Assembly (NCBI RefSeq): GCF_025685605.1 | Contig: NZ_JAGTUT010000001.1 | Location: 434,001-498,000 of the forward strand | DNA length: 64,000 nucleotides | From: Granulicella arctica | GTDB taxonomy: Bacteria > Acidobacteriota > Terriglobia > Terriglobales > Acidobacteriaceae | Direction: 5' to 3' | Notes under the pieces: generated by a model | The model's input: the letters and a program-made list of their open reading frames with translations, nothing else | Database searches by the model: none | What the model was told of the DNA's origin: nothing | In this document: one piece after another, positions 19,414 to 29,941 of the stretch | How the letters are laid out: every line of letters starts with the position of its first letter | Numbering within the stretch: the first letter of the stretch is position 1 | Translations under genes and position numbers: made by a program

Positions 19414-20802
19414 CTAGCCGAATGTGTTTTCAAAGATGTATGGCGTGCGCATCGGACGTGAGAGCATCGCGTTTGCCTCGTCGTCGTGATTAAAGCGCTC
19501 GCGTTCCGGGTCCCAGTGAAGGTGGCGTTTCGTCTTCATCGCGATGTGATGCAGCAGGCAGGTGGAGCAGGCGCGGTGACCGATCTCAACGGGTGCGGTC
19601 GGTTGCTTGCGGGTACGAATGCACTCGAGCCAGTTAGCATGCTGCTCTGTTGCGGTGTAGAGGTGGATCTCGTCGGGACCGATGACGGAGTCGAGAATTT
19701 TAGGGTCGCTGGCGACTAGAGGCTCGATCTTGACCTTGTCCCCTGGCTTGGCGGTGGGTGATGCCTGCTCGTCGCGTGTGACGAAGAGCGAACCCTTGGT
19801 GCCGTACCACTTGATACCGTTCGGGAAGTCGCCGGAGATGTCCATCGTGACACCATTGGCGTAGATGGCATGGGTTAGAAACTTGCCGTGGACATTCCAG
19901 AGGCCATGTGTGGGGAACTCGGCCGTGCCCCAGATCTCGACCGGTCCCGTGTGCTCGGTGTTCATGCCCCAGTGGGCCGTATCGACGTGGTGCGCGCCCC
20001 AGCCGGTGATCATGCCTGCTCCGAACTGCTCCATACGGAGCCAGCCCGGACGATCGAACCCCTCGAGCGGCATCACTCGATCGACGGTGTACGGCACATT
20101 CGGCGTCGAGCCGAGCCAGGCGTCGTAGTTGAAGTCGGAGGGGATCGGCATAGGCGCTGGGTCGCCGCCCGCGGGATCGCCGGGCAGGCCGATCTCTACA
20201 TGCTTCACTTCGCCGATGCGGCCGTTGCGAACCAGCTCGCAGGCGCGGTGGAACTGCTTCCATGAGCGCTGCTGACTGCCGATCTGCAGGATTTGCCCGG
20301 TCGACTGGACGGTGTCGCTGAGGTAACGACCCTCTGCGATGGTGAGCGATGCCGGCTTTTGCAGATATACGTCTTTACCGGCGCGGACAGCTGCGGCTGC
20401 GATCAGCGCGTGCTGATGGTCCGGCGTGCTGATCACGACGGCGTCGATATCCTTGTTGGCCAGAAGCTCGTTGTAGTTGTGGTAGCCGGTGACCCCGTCG
20501 TAGGGCTTGCCCGTCTTCTTGGTATAGAAGTCGTTGACGAACTGCTTTCCCTCATCCACGCGATGTCCGGCTAGATCGCATACGGCCATGATGCGTGCGC
20601 CGTCCACCTTGAGAATGGCCGGCATGTCATGCACGCGCGAGATGCGGCCGACGCCGATAGCACCGACGTTGATCTGCTTGCTCGGAGCCATCTGCCCGAA
20701 TACGGATGAGGGCAAAATGGTTGGAAATCCAACTGCTACCGCCGCTCCTGCTGTCTTCACAAAGGTGCGGCGAGATATTGCGCTCTTTTGTGCCAGAGTC
20801 AT
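19414..20802 (-). CDS. Tat-exported Gfo/Idh/MocA-family oxidoreductase, last gene of the xylan operon
   Basis: A twin-arginine signal (SRRTFVKTAGAAVAVGFPTIL) precedes a Rossmann domain (INVGAIGVGRISRVHDMPAI) and the Gfo/Idh signature region AVVISTPDHQHALIAAAAVRAGKDVYLQKP. In that signature the usual EKP is QKP. The C-terminal domain resembles other acidobacterial members. Family members oxidise or isomerise sugars with NAD(P), and exported ones such as glucose-fructose oxidoreductase keep the cofactor tightly bound. At 462 residues it is full length. It begins 19 nt after a second Gfo/Idh gene. The context suggests action on a xylan-derived sugar; the substrate is unknown. Confidence 0.8.
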   Translation of the reverse strand: MTLAQKSAISRRTFVKTAGAAVAVGFPTILPSSVFGQMAPSKQINVGAIGVGRISRVHDMPAILKVDGARIMAVCDLAGHRVDEGKQFVNDFYTKKTGKPYDGVTGYHNYNELLANKDIDAVVISTPDHQHALIAAAAVRAGKDVYLQKPASLTIAEGRYLSDTVQSTGQILQIGSQQRSWKQFHRACELVRNGRIGEVKHVEIGLPGDPAGGDPAPMPIPSDFNYDAWLGSTPNVPYTVDRVMPLEGFDRPGWLRMEQFGAGMITGWGAHHVDTAHWGMNTEHTGPVEIWGTAEFPTHGLWNVHGKFLTHAIYANGVTMDISGDFPNGIKWYGTKGSLFVTRDEQASPTAKPGDKVKIEPLVASDPKILDSVIGPDEIHLYTATEQHANWLECIRTRKQPTAPVEIGHRACSTCLLHHIAMKTKRHLHWDPERERFNHDDEANAMLSRPMRTPYIFENTFG

Positions 20803-20821
20803 GCTATGCCTCCCTTTGTTC

Positions 20822-22024
20822 CTAAGCGCTCAGGTGAACGAGCTTCGCGTTCTTTTGCGCCTTGATGACAAGCTCTGCGGCAAGCAGGCATTGCGTCTGG
20901 TCCTGCGCGATGTGCGTTCGGTTCACAACGTCCGCTACAAATTGTGGACCGAATGGCAGAGTGAGATTGTTGCAGTCGATGTAGCGCGATTGATTCTTGT
21001 CGACGATGAAGAGATTGTTCCCGGACTTGCTGACGGCTACGTTGGTGTACTTGCGCACCTCGATGTAGCCCTGCGTGCCGAGGATGAACAGTCGGCCATC
21101 GCCCCATGTTCCGAGACCATCGGGGGTGAACCAATCTAGCCGCACATAGCCGAGTCCGCGATTGCCGCGCAGAACCATGTCGCCGAAGTCCTGGAACTTT
21201 GGGTGTTGCGGATGATTGACGTTCGCGATCTGCGATTCGACAATGTCGGCTTCGGTGGAGCCTGTGTAGTAGAGAAATTGATCGACCTGGTGGGAGCCGA
21301 TGTCGCAGAGAATGCCGCCGTAGAGTTCCGGTTCCCAGAACCAGTCGGGCCGTCCTGTGCCACCGCCCATGTCGCCGCCGTGGCCTTGTACAACCTGATG
21401 CGGTGCGATGTTGATCGTCTGAATCACCTTGCCGATGGCGCCGGCCTGTACGAGTTCACCTGCCTTCACGGCGGCTTTTACTTCGAGGCGTTCGCTGTAC
21501 ATGATCGCGTAGATCCGCTTGGTCTCGGTGATGGTCTTGCGCACCTCGGCTAGTTGCTCGAGGGTCGTGATGCCGGGCTTGTCGCTAAGGTAGTCCTTGC
21601 CATGCTTCATCACGCGAACGCCCAGGGGGGCGCGTTGGTTGGCGACCTGGGAGCTGAGTACGAGTTGGATCGATGGGTCATTCAGGATCTCATCCTGCGT
21701 TGCCACCATCTTCACGTCGGGATAGCGCTTCTTGAAGGCCTCGATCTTATCCGGCTCAGATCCCCATGCTGCGACCAGAACGCCACCGCCCCGCTGGATC
21801 GCTCCTGTCATGCCGTAGATGTGATCGTGGCTCATGCCGCACACGGCAAACTTGATGGAGTACTTCGGCTTGGCATCGGCATCCTGAGATGGCTCCACCG
21901 CTTCGTGCACAATGTGGCCATCCCCGGGGTGCAGGCCGAAAGCAGCCTCGGGGAGTGCGGACATCATACCCATGCCGCCTACCGTCTTAAGAAACGAACG
22001 CCTGTTTACCGAGTCCATCGTCAT
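20822..22024 (-). CDS. Tat-exported Gfo/Idh/MocA-family oxidoreductase in the xylan operon
   Basis: The N-terminus has a twin-arginine signal (NRRSFLKTVGGMGMMSALPEA). The Rossmann-like start IKFAVCGMSHDHIYGM is unusual for the family in having CGMSHDH in place of the common GxGxxG. The substrate-site block YLSDKPGITTLEQLAEV is present. I start at 22024 because GAAGGAGCAAGG directly precedes that ATG; the longer frame adds six residues. The length is 400 residues. A 137-bp gap separates it from the GH8 gene, so an extra promoter is possible there. The function is not known; a sugar or uronic-acid oxidoreductase is the reasonable guess from context. Confidence 0.75.
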   Translation of the reverse strand: MTMDSVNRRSFLKTVGGMGMMSALPEAAFGLHPGDGHIVHEAVEPSQDADAKPKYSIKFAVCGMSHDHIYGMTGAIQRGGGVLVAAWGSEPDKIEAFKKRYPDVKMVATQDEILNDPSIQLVLSSQVANQRAPLGVRVMKHGKDYLSDKPGITTLEQLAEVRKTITETKRIYAIMYSERLEVKAAVKAGELVQAGAIGKVIQTINIAPHQVVQGHGGDMGGGTGRPDWFWEPELYGGILCDIGSHQVDQFLYYTGSTEADIVESQIANVNHPQHPKFQDFGDMVLRGNRGLGYVRLDWFTPDGLGTWGDGRLFILGTQGYIEVRKYTNVAVSKSGNNLFIVDKNQSRYIDCNNLTLPFGPQFVADVVNRTHIAQDQTQCLLAAELVIKAQKNAKLVHLSA

Positions 22025-22161
22025 CCTTGCTCCTTCGTTCATTCATCAGGCTACATCGAAGATGCTGCACGGCAATCATACGCAAGCTTTAGTTCGAGAC
22101 GCCAATTATGCCAACTCGCCTTGCGTCAGGATGAACGAGCGCGAGGGATTGTCGTCCCTTT

Positions 22162-23505
22162 TCATCTTGGACCCCAGATACGGAAGTTGCCGCTGCAATG
22201 AAGCATGCTCATCATGTAGAGCATGCCGTCGTAGTAGCGTTGCTCCCCCGCGGGGATGGGGGTCTTCCATAGCGCGGCGAGGAAGGTCTTCGAAGTGTTA
22301 CCCGGCGTGGCAGCGAGCGATGCCGTGGCAGTTGTCGCGAGCATTCCTGTTGAGTGGCGCTGCGATAACGGTTTGCCGTCGAGGGTATACTGATCGACAA
22401 AGTTGTCTACTCCCTGGCTCAGTAGAAACTTCTGAATGCGATCGCTCAGGATGGGTTCCTGAGCCTCTTTGTGCCACCATGAATAATCGACAGACCAGTT
22501 GCTTGCGGTGCGCCAGGAGTCATAGGAAAAGTTTGCTGAGTTGGGGTTAAACGAAGGTCGTGGAGTGCCATCAAAATTTGCATAGTCCGGTGCAAGGCCG
22601 GTAGTTGGGTTCGTCGCTTTCTGAAAGTAGACACGGCTGGTGGTTGCGGCGGCAGCCCAGAAAGGACGATCCTCAACTGGTCCCCAACGCGACCATAGCT
22701 CGTAGAACGCGGGCAGATGGTAGGAGGGATCGCTGAAGTTGTTGCGATCGCCACCTGGCACAAAGAGGATCATCTTTGCCTCTTCGTTCACCATGGGACC
22801 AACCGTGTGGGCACTTGTGTTTGCAGGCCGGCCCGGCCGTGTGGGCGGCACGAACGGCGACCGGTCAGGCTTGAGACGGAACGGCGGCGTACCGCTCTGG
22901 ACCGGGTGATGACGCATGAGCGAGAGAATTCGATCGGCCTGCGCTTTGTAGTTGTAGATCCCTGTGCCATTGCCCCAACGGTTCGCCGCAAAGTAGAGGC
23001 TCATGACGAAGTACTCCTCACCATCGGGTGCTGGCGAGTCGGAGCGCGGCGTGCCGTCCGTATGCATCGACCAGGCGAAGTAGCCGACGGACGGATTCGT
23101 CGGATCGGTGATGAGCATGTACGTGTTGGCCCAGTTCCAGATCGCATCGAACTCGTGTTTCTGGTTCATCTGCACGGCGATCATCATGCCATAGGACATG
23201 CCCTCAGTGCGCGCATCCTTATTCGCGACATCGGTGATGTAGGCAAGCGGTCCATTCGCGTTGCTGCCGGTCTCATAGTAGAGAGCCTGATGATCTTTAT
23301 CGCCATGGAAGAGTTGCTGGAAGGCGGCATCGATCTTCGCGCGACTCTCTTGCGGGCTATGGCCTAGCTGCTCGGCGAAGAGGTCACGATAATGGCCGCT
23401 GGCGTAAGCTCCAGTTCCATCGTTCGCCTGCGGAGCGCCCAAGGCAAGCGCGCAGAACAGCGTGGCGGTGCAGCAGAAGAGCAGGAGCGATCGGGCGATC
23501 TTCAT
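22162..23505 (-). CDS. GH8 xylanase, reducing-end xylose-releasing exo-oligoxylanase type
   Basis: A signal peptide (RSLLLFCCTATLFCALALGA) is followed by a full GH8 catalytic domain. The acid residue lies in DARTEGMSYGMMIAVQM and the likely base in NFSYDSWRTASNWSVDYSWW, matching the reducing-end exo-oligoxylanase (Rex) subgroup, which takes xylose off the reducing end of short xylo-oligosaccharides. Endoglucanases and chitosanases are other GH8 members. At 447 residues it is full length. GGAG lies about 8 nt before the ATG. It follows the mannonate dehydratase gene by 31 nt, and its place beside GH67 and GH3 genes supports xylan as the substrate. Confidence 0.85.
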   Translation of the reverse strand: MKIARSLLLFCCTATLFCALALGAPQANDGTGAYASGHYRDLFAEQLGHSPQESRAKIDAAFQQLFHGDKDHQALYYETGSNANGPLAYITDVANKDARTEGMSYGMMIAVQMNQKHEFDAIWNWANTYMLITDPTNPSVGYFAWSMHTDGTPRSDSPAPDGEEYFVMSLYFAANRWGNGTGIYNYKAQADRILSLMRHHPVQSGTPPFRLKPDRSPFVPPTRPGRPANTSAHTVGPMVNEEAKMILFVPGGDRNNFSDPSYHLPAFYELWSRWGPVEDRPFWAAAATTSRVYFQKATNPTTGLAPDYANFDGTPRPSFNPNSANFSYDSWRTASNWSVDYSWWHKEAQEPILSDRIQKFLLSQGVDNFVDQYTLDGKPLSQRHSTGMLATTATASLAATPGNTSKTFLAALWKTPIPAGEQRYYDGMLYMMSMLHCSGNFRIWGPR

Positions 23506-23536
23506 GGTGCTGTCTCCGTTGAGAAGGTGGCGGCCG

Positions 23537-24745
23537 CTACCAGTCCGTGAGGGTTCCGTCGAGCTTACGAGCTACTGGTAAATACGCGCGCTGGTATGGA
23601 TACTTTGCGGCTAAGGCTTCATCGATCTCGACTCCAAGACCGGGTGCGTTGCCGGGGTGCATGTAGCCGGCGTCGAAGGTGTACTGATGCGTGAATACCC
23701 CATCGGTTAGCGGGCTGTGGTGCATGTGTTCCTGGATGCCGAAGTTATGAACGGCCAGGCCGAGGTGTAAGGCAGCGGCCATCGTAATCGGCGAGAGATC
23801 GGTTGCGCCATGATAGCCCGTACGCACCTGGTAGAGCGCGGCGAAGTCTGCCGTCTTCTTGGCGTGGGTGATGCCACCACCATGTACGATCGTCATCCGG
23901 ATGTAGTCGATGAGGTGATGGCGCATAAGATCGTGCGCGTCCCACAAAGAGTTGAAGACCTCGCCCGTTGCGATCGGCGTCGTCGTGTGTCGGCGGATGA
24001 GTTCGAAGCTCTCCTGCAACTCTGCTGGGCAAGGGTCTTCCATCCAGAAGAGATGGAATGGCTCGAGCGATTTGCCGAGACGCGCGGCTTCAATTGGCGT
24101 AAGGCGATGATGCACGTCGTGAAGCAGATGGACATCAGAGCCGAGTTCAACGCGCAATTTCTCGAAGAGCGACGGCGCAAAGTTAAGGTACTTCTCTGTG
24201 GACCAGAGGCTTTCGGAAGGCAGGCCGCGCTCGGCTGGCTCATAGGGCTTCCCTGCTTTGGGAACACCGTAGCTCGACGCTACACCGGGGACTCCAGCCT
24301 GTGCGCGAACGGCAAGATAACCCTCATCCATATACTTGCGTACGGAGTCGAGGGCCTCGGGAATATCCCGTCCGTTGGCGTGGGTGTAAACGAGCACACC
24401 CTCGCGACTCCTGCCACCGAGCAGGTTGTAGAGGGGCGTGTTGAGCGCCTTACCCTTGATATCCCAGAGCGCCACATCGACAGCCGCAATCGACGTCATA
24501 GTGACAGGTCCGCGACGCCAGTATGCGCCTCGATAGAGGTACTGCCAGATGTCCTCGGTCTGGAACGGATCACGACCAATGAGGCAAGGCAGCACGTGCT
24601 CTTCGAGATAGGCGGCAACGGCTAACTCCCTGCCATTCAAGGTGGCATCGCCAAGGCCGTAGATCCCCTCATCCGTGTCGATGCGAAGCGTGACAAAGTT
24701 GCGATCCGGGGAGCAGACGATCAGGCGAGCGGCAGTGATCTTCAT
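23537..24745 (-). CDS. Enolase-superfamily D-mannonate dehydratase (ManD/RspA type)
   Basis: This mandelate-racemase/ManD subgroup protein has the metal ligands in [17 protein letters not shown] and ATGEVFNS, and the later [12 protein letters not shown] block. The N-terminal capping domain ([21 protein letters not shown]) is typical of ManD. Known members dehydrate D-mannonate to 2-keto-3-deoxygluconate, the next step after reduction of fructuronate; some family members have low or no activity. At 402 residues it is full length and cytoplasmic. Its ATG overlaps the stop of the GH67 gene as ATGA, showing tight coupling of uronate release and uronate breakdown. Confidence 0.85.
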   Translation of the reverse strand: MKITAARLIVCSPDRNFVTLRIDTDEGIYGLGDATLNGRELAVAAYLEEHVLPCLIGRDPFQTEDIWQYLYRGAYWRRGPVTMTSIAAVDVALWDIKGKALNTPLYNLLGGRSREGVLVYTHANGRDIPEALDSVRKYMDEGYLAVRAQAGVPGVASSYGVPKAGKPYEPAERGLPSESLWSTEKYLNFAPSLFEKLRVELGSDVHLLHDVHHRLTPIEAARLGKSLEPFHLFWMEDPCPAELQESFELIRRHTTTPIATGEVFNSLWDAHDLMRHHLIDYIRMTIVHGGGITHAKKTADFAALYQVRTGYHGATDLSPITMAAALHLGLAVHNFGIQEHMHHSPLTDGVFTHQYTFDAGYMHPGNAPGLGVEIDEALAAKYPYQRAYLPVARKLDGTLTDW

Positions 24746-27234
24746 TTCGTAATCTCGATGTAGTCGACTGGCGCTGGTTCGCCTTGGTCGGGAGTGCCCC
24801 GCAGCATGAGCGTGTCGCCCGGCTTGAGGCTGATGTTAGGAATGGTGAAGCGAGTGCTTGTGCTGCCGTTGAGGCGCTTGTCGACAACCGCCGGGGGCAG
24901 CGTGGCATCTGCTGTCCAGTTGGCGATGGATTTGTCATTGAGCATGAGTTCGTACCTGGCGTCGCCAGTGCGTATGTCGAAGTACTGCACAGCGATGGTG
25001 TACTTCCCTGCCATCTCGTTGAGCTTCGTCGTGAGTGTGCAGGCCGCCGTGCGATCACAGGCAACAGCCTTCCCTCCGGATGCGGTCTCCCACGGTGTAA
25101 TGTCCATCGGCGTGTAACCATCCGCTTGCATTGACTCTGCTTCGATGCGGCCGGGGTAGTGACCGACGCGCCCGAGCTTATCAGGGATACCGGAGATTCG
25201 TTCGAACCATTGATTGACCGCATCGCGCCACACAATCGCATGGCCAGCTTGGAATTCGAAGAGCTTCAACGTCTCGGCATATCGATCTTCATCGACGAGA
25301 CCATGAAGCTTTTCCCAGCGTGCCGGGTAGGTGGCAGCCGTCGCTGCACCGGCGTAGTGCTCGTCGTAAACATACTGCACCAGGGTCTTCCCGTCGTGCA
25401 GGACATGGTCGTACGAAACGTGGTGCATAAAGAGCAGCAGGTTATCCGGACAGGTAGCAAGCGACTCATAGACCGTTGCAAGTTCCGGCGGATACTGGCC
25501 GATGTAGCCGGTGCCGGTGGCCACGGTGCGATCCATGCCGATGCCTTTGCTGTCCTCGCGAAACCACTGGCCCCAGCCATTGCGTTCGGCTGATTCAATG
25601 CCTGGTCCGAAGTGGATACCGAGAATGTTGGTCAGCGTCCCGATGCCGAGCGGTCCGGTGTACTGCTCGTAAGCATGCCACGAGTTACGTTGGAGATCAT
25701 CTATCGTCGAGACAACCCTGGGATCATTGCCGAAGGTCAGGCGCGTCCACGAGTCGATGATCTGGTCGGTCGTGAGATCAGGATTCCAGGCCAGTTTGCC
25801 GAAGCCATAGAGATTGGCCATAGCCATCGGATGGTGCATCCAGTTTGTGTCGAGCCCAACGTTGGCGACACCTACAAATCCTCCCAGTGGCTGGCGAAAG
25901 CTCTTGCCTTCGACGATCTCCTTCACGGGCGTACTGCGATTCTGCGCACGCAGGTCGGTGTCGAGCGCCGTCTTCCACATTGGCACGAGGAAGACCATGT
26001 GGCGCTGCTGGCCGGTGTACTCCTGCGTGACCTGCAGTTCAATTGCCTGACTTGTGTGCTGCAGCGCAGCGAATAGGGGCGAGACCGGCTCGCGCACCTG
26101 GAAGTCGATGGGTCCATGCTTAACCTGAATCACTACATTCGGTTTAAAGGTCCCATCGAGTGCGTGAAAGTTATCGTATCCAGCCCGGGCGCGATCTGCC
26201 TTCAGATCGTTCCAGTCGAGATGATTGTTGTAAACGAATCCGCGATAGAGAACGACACCACCATGTGGTTTCAAGGCGCGGGCTACGGTGTTCGCAGCCT
26301 GCGCCGGCGTGCGGCCATACTTCGATGGGCCGACGCGACCCTCGGAGTCTGCCTTGATGACGAAGCCTGCGAAGTCTGGGATCGCCTTATAGATCTCATC
26401 CACCTTAGCCTGCCACCAGGCGGCTACTGTCGGGTCAAGCGGATCGAAGGTTGCCAGATGCCCGACGACCTGCGGGCTTGAAAGATCGACCGAGAGCGAC
26501 ATGCGGACACCCCACGGTCGGAGTTGATCGGCGATGCGCGCGAACTCCTGAATCATCTCCGGCTCGAGCGTGCGCATGTCGGAGTTCACGTTGTTGACGG
26601 TCGCGCCGTTCAGGCCGACGGAAGAGAGCAGGCGGCCATACTCGGCTACGCGTGTAAGGTCGGGCCGCACGTGACCGTTGTCGAAGAAGATGCTGCGCCC
26701 CGCGTAGCCACGCTCGATCGTGCCGTTCAGATTGTCCCACTGGTTGACCCAGCGGATAGGCGACGAGGGAACTTCTGCAACTGGCGCGAGTGGGTGCTGC
26801 TCGGCGATCTGCTCAAGCACATGAAAGACCGCATAGAGTTCAGCAGCGGGTGTGCCCCCTTCGAGGATCCAAAGCGTACGGTTCTGCTGCTTTTCGCGCG
26901 AGATGCGAAAGCCTTCAGGCGCCAGTGCCGCAGCTTTCCGTCCGGGGAAGAGTGCCTCTAACTCTGAGGGTGTGGCGAGGATGAAAGCATCCCCCGCACC
27001 AAGCACACTGACTGAACGTGCGTGAAGGTCAAGCTCTCCAGCAAGCCCTCTGGTCAACTCCGCTCCAGCATTTCTGGAAATAGAATTCTGACTGGTCTGC
27101 ACGATCTGCTGTGGCAGCTTCTGCGCAGTCGAGTCACTTACCCGTGCGTAGCGCAGCCAGCCGGCAGCGCCTGTTTCTGCGTGAGCGAAGGTCGGGATCG
27201 CGAGTAGGAGAAGGAGCCGCCGCACTGGAATCAA
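24742..27234 (-). CDS. aguA: GH67 alpha-glucuronidase
   Basis: The enzyme removes (4-O-methyl)glucuronic acid from xylo-oligosaccharides. A signal peptide ([15 protein letters not shown]) precedes a large GH67 domain. [18 protein letters not shown] holds the acid, and the GPIDFQ aspartate is 28 residues before the glutamate of VTQEYTG, the same spacing I recall for the catalytic pair of Cellvibrio GlcA67A. A C-terminal beta-rich domain follows ([16 protein letters not shown] onward). It is 830 residues long. The start is a TTG whose bases overlap the upstream GH3 stop as TTGA. The overlap implies translational coupling. Confidence 0.93.
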   Translation of the reverse strand: MIPVRRLLLLLAIPTFAHAETGAAGWLRYARVSDSTAQKLPQQIVQTSQNSISRNAGAELTRGLAGELDLHARSVSVLGAGDAFILATPSELEALFPGRKAAALAPEGFRISREKQQNRTLWILEGGTPAAELYAVFHVLEQIAEQHPLAPVAEVPSSPIRWVNQWDNLNGTIERGYAGRSIFFDNGHVRPDLTRVAEYGRLLSSVGLNGATVNNVNSDMRTLEPEMIQEFARIADQLRPWGVRMSLSVDLSSPQVVGHLATFDPLDPTVAAWWQAKVDEIYKAIPDFAGFVIKADSEGRVGPSKYGRTPAQAANTVARALKPHGGVVLYRGFVYNNHLDWNDLKADRARAGYDNFHALDGTFKPNVVIQVKHGPIDFQVREPVSPLFAALQHTSQAIELQVTQEYTGQQRHMVFLVPMWKTALDTDLRAQNRSTPVKEIVEGKSFRQPLGGFVGVANVGLDTNWMHHPMAMANLYGFGKLAWNPDLTTDQIIDSWTRLTFGNDPRVVSTIDDLQRNSWHAYEQYTGPLGIGTLTNILGIHFGPGIESAERNGWGQWFREDSKGIGMDRTVATGTGYIGQYPPELATVYESLATCPDNLLLFMHHVSYDHVLHDGKTLVQYVYDEHYAGAATAATYPARWEKLHGLVDEDRYAETLKLFEFQAGHAIVWRDAVNQWFERISGIPDKLGRVGHYPGRIEAESMQADGYTPMDITPWETASGGKAVACDRTAACTLTTKLNEMAGKYTIAVQYFDIRTGDARYELMLNDKSIANWTADATLPPAVVDKRLNGSTSTRFTIPNISLKPGDTLMLRGTPDQGEPAPVDYIEITK

Positions 27235-29906
27235 TGTGGCAGCTCCCGCGTTCCTTCAATGGTGAAGTCGACGCTCTCGCCCTTTGATTCCATCGGCTGA
27301 CCACCACCTACCGTGATCTTGTAGCTGCCGGGCGAGACGGCCCGCGTTCCTTTCACATCGACCTGCGAGAGCGTTCGCGAATCAAGTTCGAAGTGGACGT
27401 GCTGCGTCTGCCCTACCCCAATGTGAACGCGCGTGAAGCCGTCGAGCGCATACTGCGGAGACACGTCGGTGTGTGGAGGCGTGAGGTAAAGTTCCGCCAC
27501 CTCGTCTCCATCGCGTGCACCGATATTCTTGATGTCCGCGTCGACGATCAATGTGCCTCCGGCATGAAGATGGTTGGTCGACAACTTGAGATGGCCGTAG
27601 AGAAAGCTCGTATAGCTGAGACCGTAACCGAAGCCATAGAGCGGTTTGCCCTTGAAGTAGCGGTAGGTGCGATTCGCCATGGCATAGTCACTGAACGGCG
27701 GCAGTTGATCGATCGACTCATAGAAGGTGATCGGCAGACGTCCTGCCGGGTTGTTCTTGCCGCTCAGCGTCTCGGCAATCGCCTGGCCACCAGCTTCGCC
27801 GGGATACCATGCCTCAAGAATTGCATTAGCGTTTTGCTGCGCCCAGTCGACTGCGAGTGCGGAGCCATTCATCAGCACGACGACCAGTGGCTTGCCAGTC
27901 GCCTTTGCTGCCTCCAGAAGTTGTTGCTGTGCAGCGGGCAGCGTGATGTCGGTACGATCGCCACCGGCAAATCCAGAGATATGGATGGGCATCTCCTCGC
28001 CTTCGAGATTCGGCGACAGGCCGACAAACGCGATCACTACATCAGCCTTGCGCACGGCCTCCATTGCCTGAGCGCGCATTGGTTCCACGGGCGCGACCCA
28101 CTGCAACGAGAAGCCTGTACCCTCCAACATCGCATGATGCAGATAGGTCACCTCGAACGGATGCGGGCGTGTGTCATCGAAGTGGACTTTGACAGCCTTG
28201 AGAGCCGCTCCATGCTGTGCCTTGTCTGCGCTTTCGGGTATAAGCTCCTTGCCATCGAGACGAATGGTGTACTGCTCCGGCTGAGCGCAACGGTAGCAGT
28301 GCGCTACGATGCCGCTGATCTCGTAATCTCCAGGGGCAGGCGCCTGAAGGGTGCCACTCCAGCGTGCGGAGAATGCCTTGGCATCGAGCTTCACGGGATC
28401 AGGGGAAGTCACGTTCCAATCGAACTCTAGTTGCTTATCGATGCGGGTGATCACGGGCTGCCCGCTCAAGGCATCGTTGTTGAAGTACTCAGCCTTGAGG
28501 CCCTCAATCGCAGAGCCAACGGCAGCGCGGAACTGCGTGCGTGGGATCGTCGTGGGAGCGGTTTCAGCGTAAGGTGAGCCCTGCGCGTAAAGTACCTTTG
28601 CCTGTGGAAACTCTGCGGCGATGCCATCGAGCGGCAGAACGGGATGGAGCGGGACGGCGTTATAGTTCCCTTCAATAGCCGCTAGTGACGTCGCATTCGG
28701 TCCGATGACGGCGATCGTGTGCACACCTTTGAGCGGGAGGAAATTCTCATCGTTCTTCAACAGCACCATCGACTTCCTGGCAACCTCGAGTGCAAGCGCG
28801 CGATGGGCTGGTGAGCCCACCTCAGAAAACGCAATGTCGTTATAGGGCACCTTGCTCGGCGGATCGAAGATGCCTAGCTGGAAGCGCGCTTTGAAGAGGC
28901 GCTTGAGAGATACATCGATCTGCGCTTCAGTGACCAGGCCGCGTTTGATGGAGTCGCCCAACGCGAGATAAGTATCCCCACAACTGGTATCTGTTCCTGC
29001 CTTGATGCCTTCCGCTGCTGCTGTCTCTTTGTCTGGTGACGTGCGATGAGCCGTTGGCTGGTAGAAGTCATCGATGGCCCCGCAGTCCGAGGTCACATAA
29101 CCCTTGAAGCCCCAGTCCTGTCGCAGAATCTGGCCAAGCAATTCGTGATCGGCGCAGGCAGGTGAACCGTCAATTCGGTTGTAGGCACACATGATGGAAT
29201 CAGCCCTACCCTCAACAATCGTCGCTCGAAATGCAGGCAGGTAGGTGTCCCAAAGGTCATGTGGCGTCGGCTCAACATTGAATCGGTGCCGGTCAGATTC
29301 AGGTCCGCTGTGGACGGCGAAATGCTTCGGCGTCGCAATCACCTTGAAGTAGTCGGGATTAGTTCCTTGCAATCCTCGTACAAATGAAACGCCGAGGCGG
29401 CTCGTCAGGAATGGGTCTTCCCCATAGGTCTCCTGACCGCGTCCCCAGCGTGGGTCGCGGAAGATGTTGATGTTTGGCGACCAGAATGTCAGACCGTAGT
29501 AGATAGCGTGGATGTCGTGACGGACTGCCTCGTTGTACTTGGCGCGAGCCTCGGTCGAGATGGTATCGCCAATCTGCCCGAACAGGGCCGTGTCCCAAGT
29601 GGCAGCCATGCCGATGGCCTGCGGAAACATCGTCGCATAGCCGGATCGAGCTACACCGTGCAAGCCTTCGTTCCACCAGTCGTAGGCAGGAATGCCGAGG
29701 CGTGGAATCGCGGGAGACGTGTTGATCGTCTGCGTGATCTTCTCGTCCAGCGTCATACGCGAGACGAGATCGTCAACACGCTTGTCAATCGGTTGTGAGG
29801 GGTCAAGGTACAGCTGGCTCGTCTGTGCACATAGCACTGCAGGGGAGAGAGATAGCGCAACGATAGAAGCTCGTGCGGCAGTACGGATGATGCGCAAGCA
29901 GACCAA
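27231..29906 (-). CDS. GH3 beta-xylosidase/alpha-arabinosidase-type glycoside hydrolase with inserted PA14 domain
   Basis: A signal peptide (ARASIVALSLSPAVLCAQ) is followed by the GH3 N-terminal barrel, with the nucleophile in YVTSDCGAIDDFY and family blocks PRWGRGQETYGEDP and KHFAVHSGPESDRH. The second GH3 domain is interrupted by a PA14 domain (GLKAEYFNNDALSGQPVITR to about IRLDGKEL). The end is a fibronectin-III-like domain (DADIKNIGARDGDEVAELYL). The 891-residue length fits this three-part layout. In a xylan operon, beta-xylosidase is the best guess. The TTG start at 29906 has AGAGGA 7 nt upstream. A good promoter lies just before it. Confidence 0.9.
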   Translation of the reverse strand: MVCLRIIRTAARASIVALSLSPAVLCAQTSQLYLDPSQPIDKRVDDLVSRMTLDEKITQTINTSPAIPRLGIPAYDWWNEGLHGVARSGYATMFPQAIGMAATWDTALFGQIGDTISTEARAKYNEAVRHDIHAIYYGLTFWSPNINIFRDPRWGRGQETYGEDPFLTSRLGVSFVRGLQGTNPDYFKVIATPKHFAVHSGPESDRHRFNVEPTPHDLWDTYLPAFRATIVEGRADSIMCAYNRIDGSPACADHELLGQILRQDWGFKGYVTSDCGAIDDFYQPTAHRTSPDKETAAAEGIKAGTDTSCGDTYLALGDSIKRGLVTEAQIDVSLKRLFKARFQLGIFDPPSKVPYNDIAFSEVGSPAHRALALEVARKSMVLLKNDENFLPLKGVHTIAVIGPNATSLAAIEGNYNAVPLHPVLPLDGIAAEFPQAKVLYAQGSPYAETAPTTIPRTQFRAAVGSAIEGLKAEYFNNDALSGQPVITRIDKQLEFDWNVTSPDPVKLDAKAFSARWSGTLQAPAPGDYEISGIVAHCYRCAQPEQYTIRLDGKELIPESADKAQHGAALKAVKVHFDDTRPHPFEVTYLHHAMLEGTGFSLQWVAPVEPMRAQAMEAVRKADVVIAFVGLSPNLEGEEMPIHISGFAGGDRTDITLPAAQQQLLEAAKATGKPLVVVLMNGSALAVDWAQQNANAILEAWYPGEAGGQAIAETLSGKNNPAGRLPITFYESIDQLPPFSDYAMANRTYRYFKGKPLYGFGYGLSYTSFLYGHLKLSTNHLHAGGTLIVDADIKNIGARDGDEVAELYLTPPHTDVSPQYALDGFTRVHIGVGQTQHVHFELDSRTLSQVDVKGTRAVSPGSYKITVGGGQPMESKGESVDFTIEGTRELPH

Positions 29907-29941
29907 GATAATTTCCTCTAAAAGAATAGTATGCGACCCGA

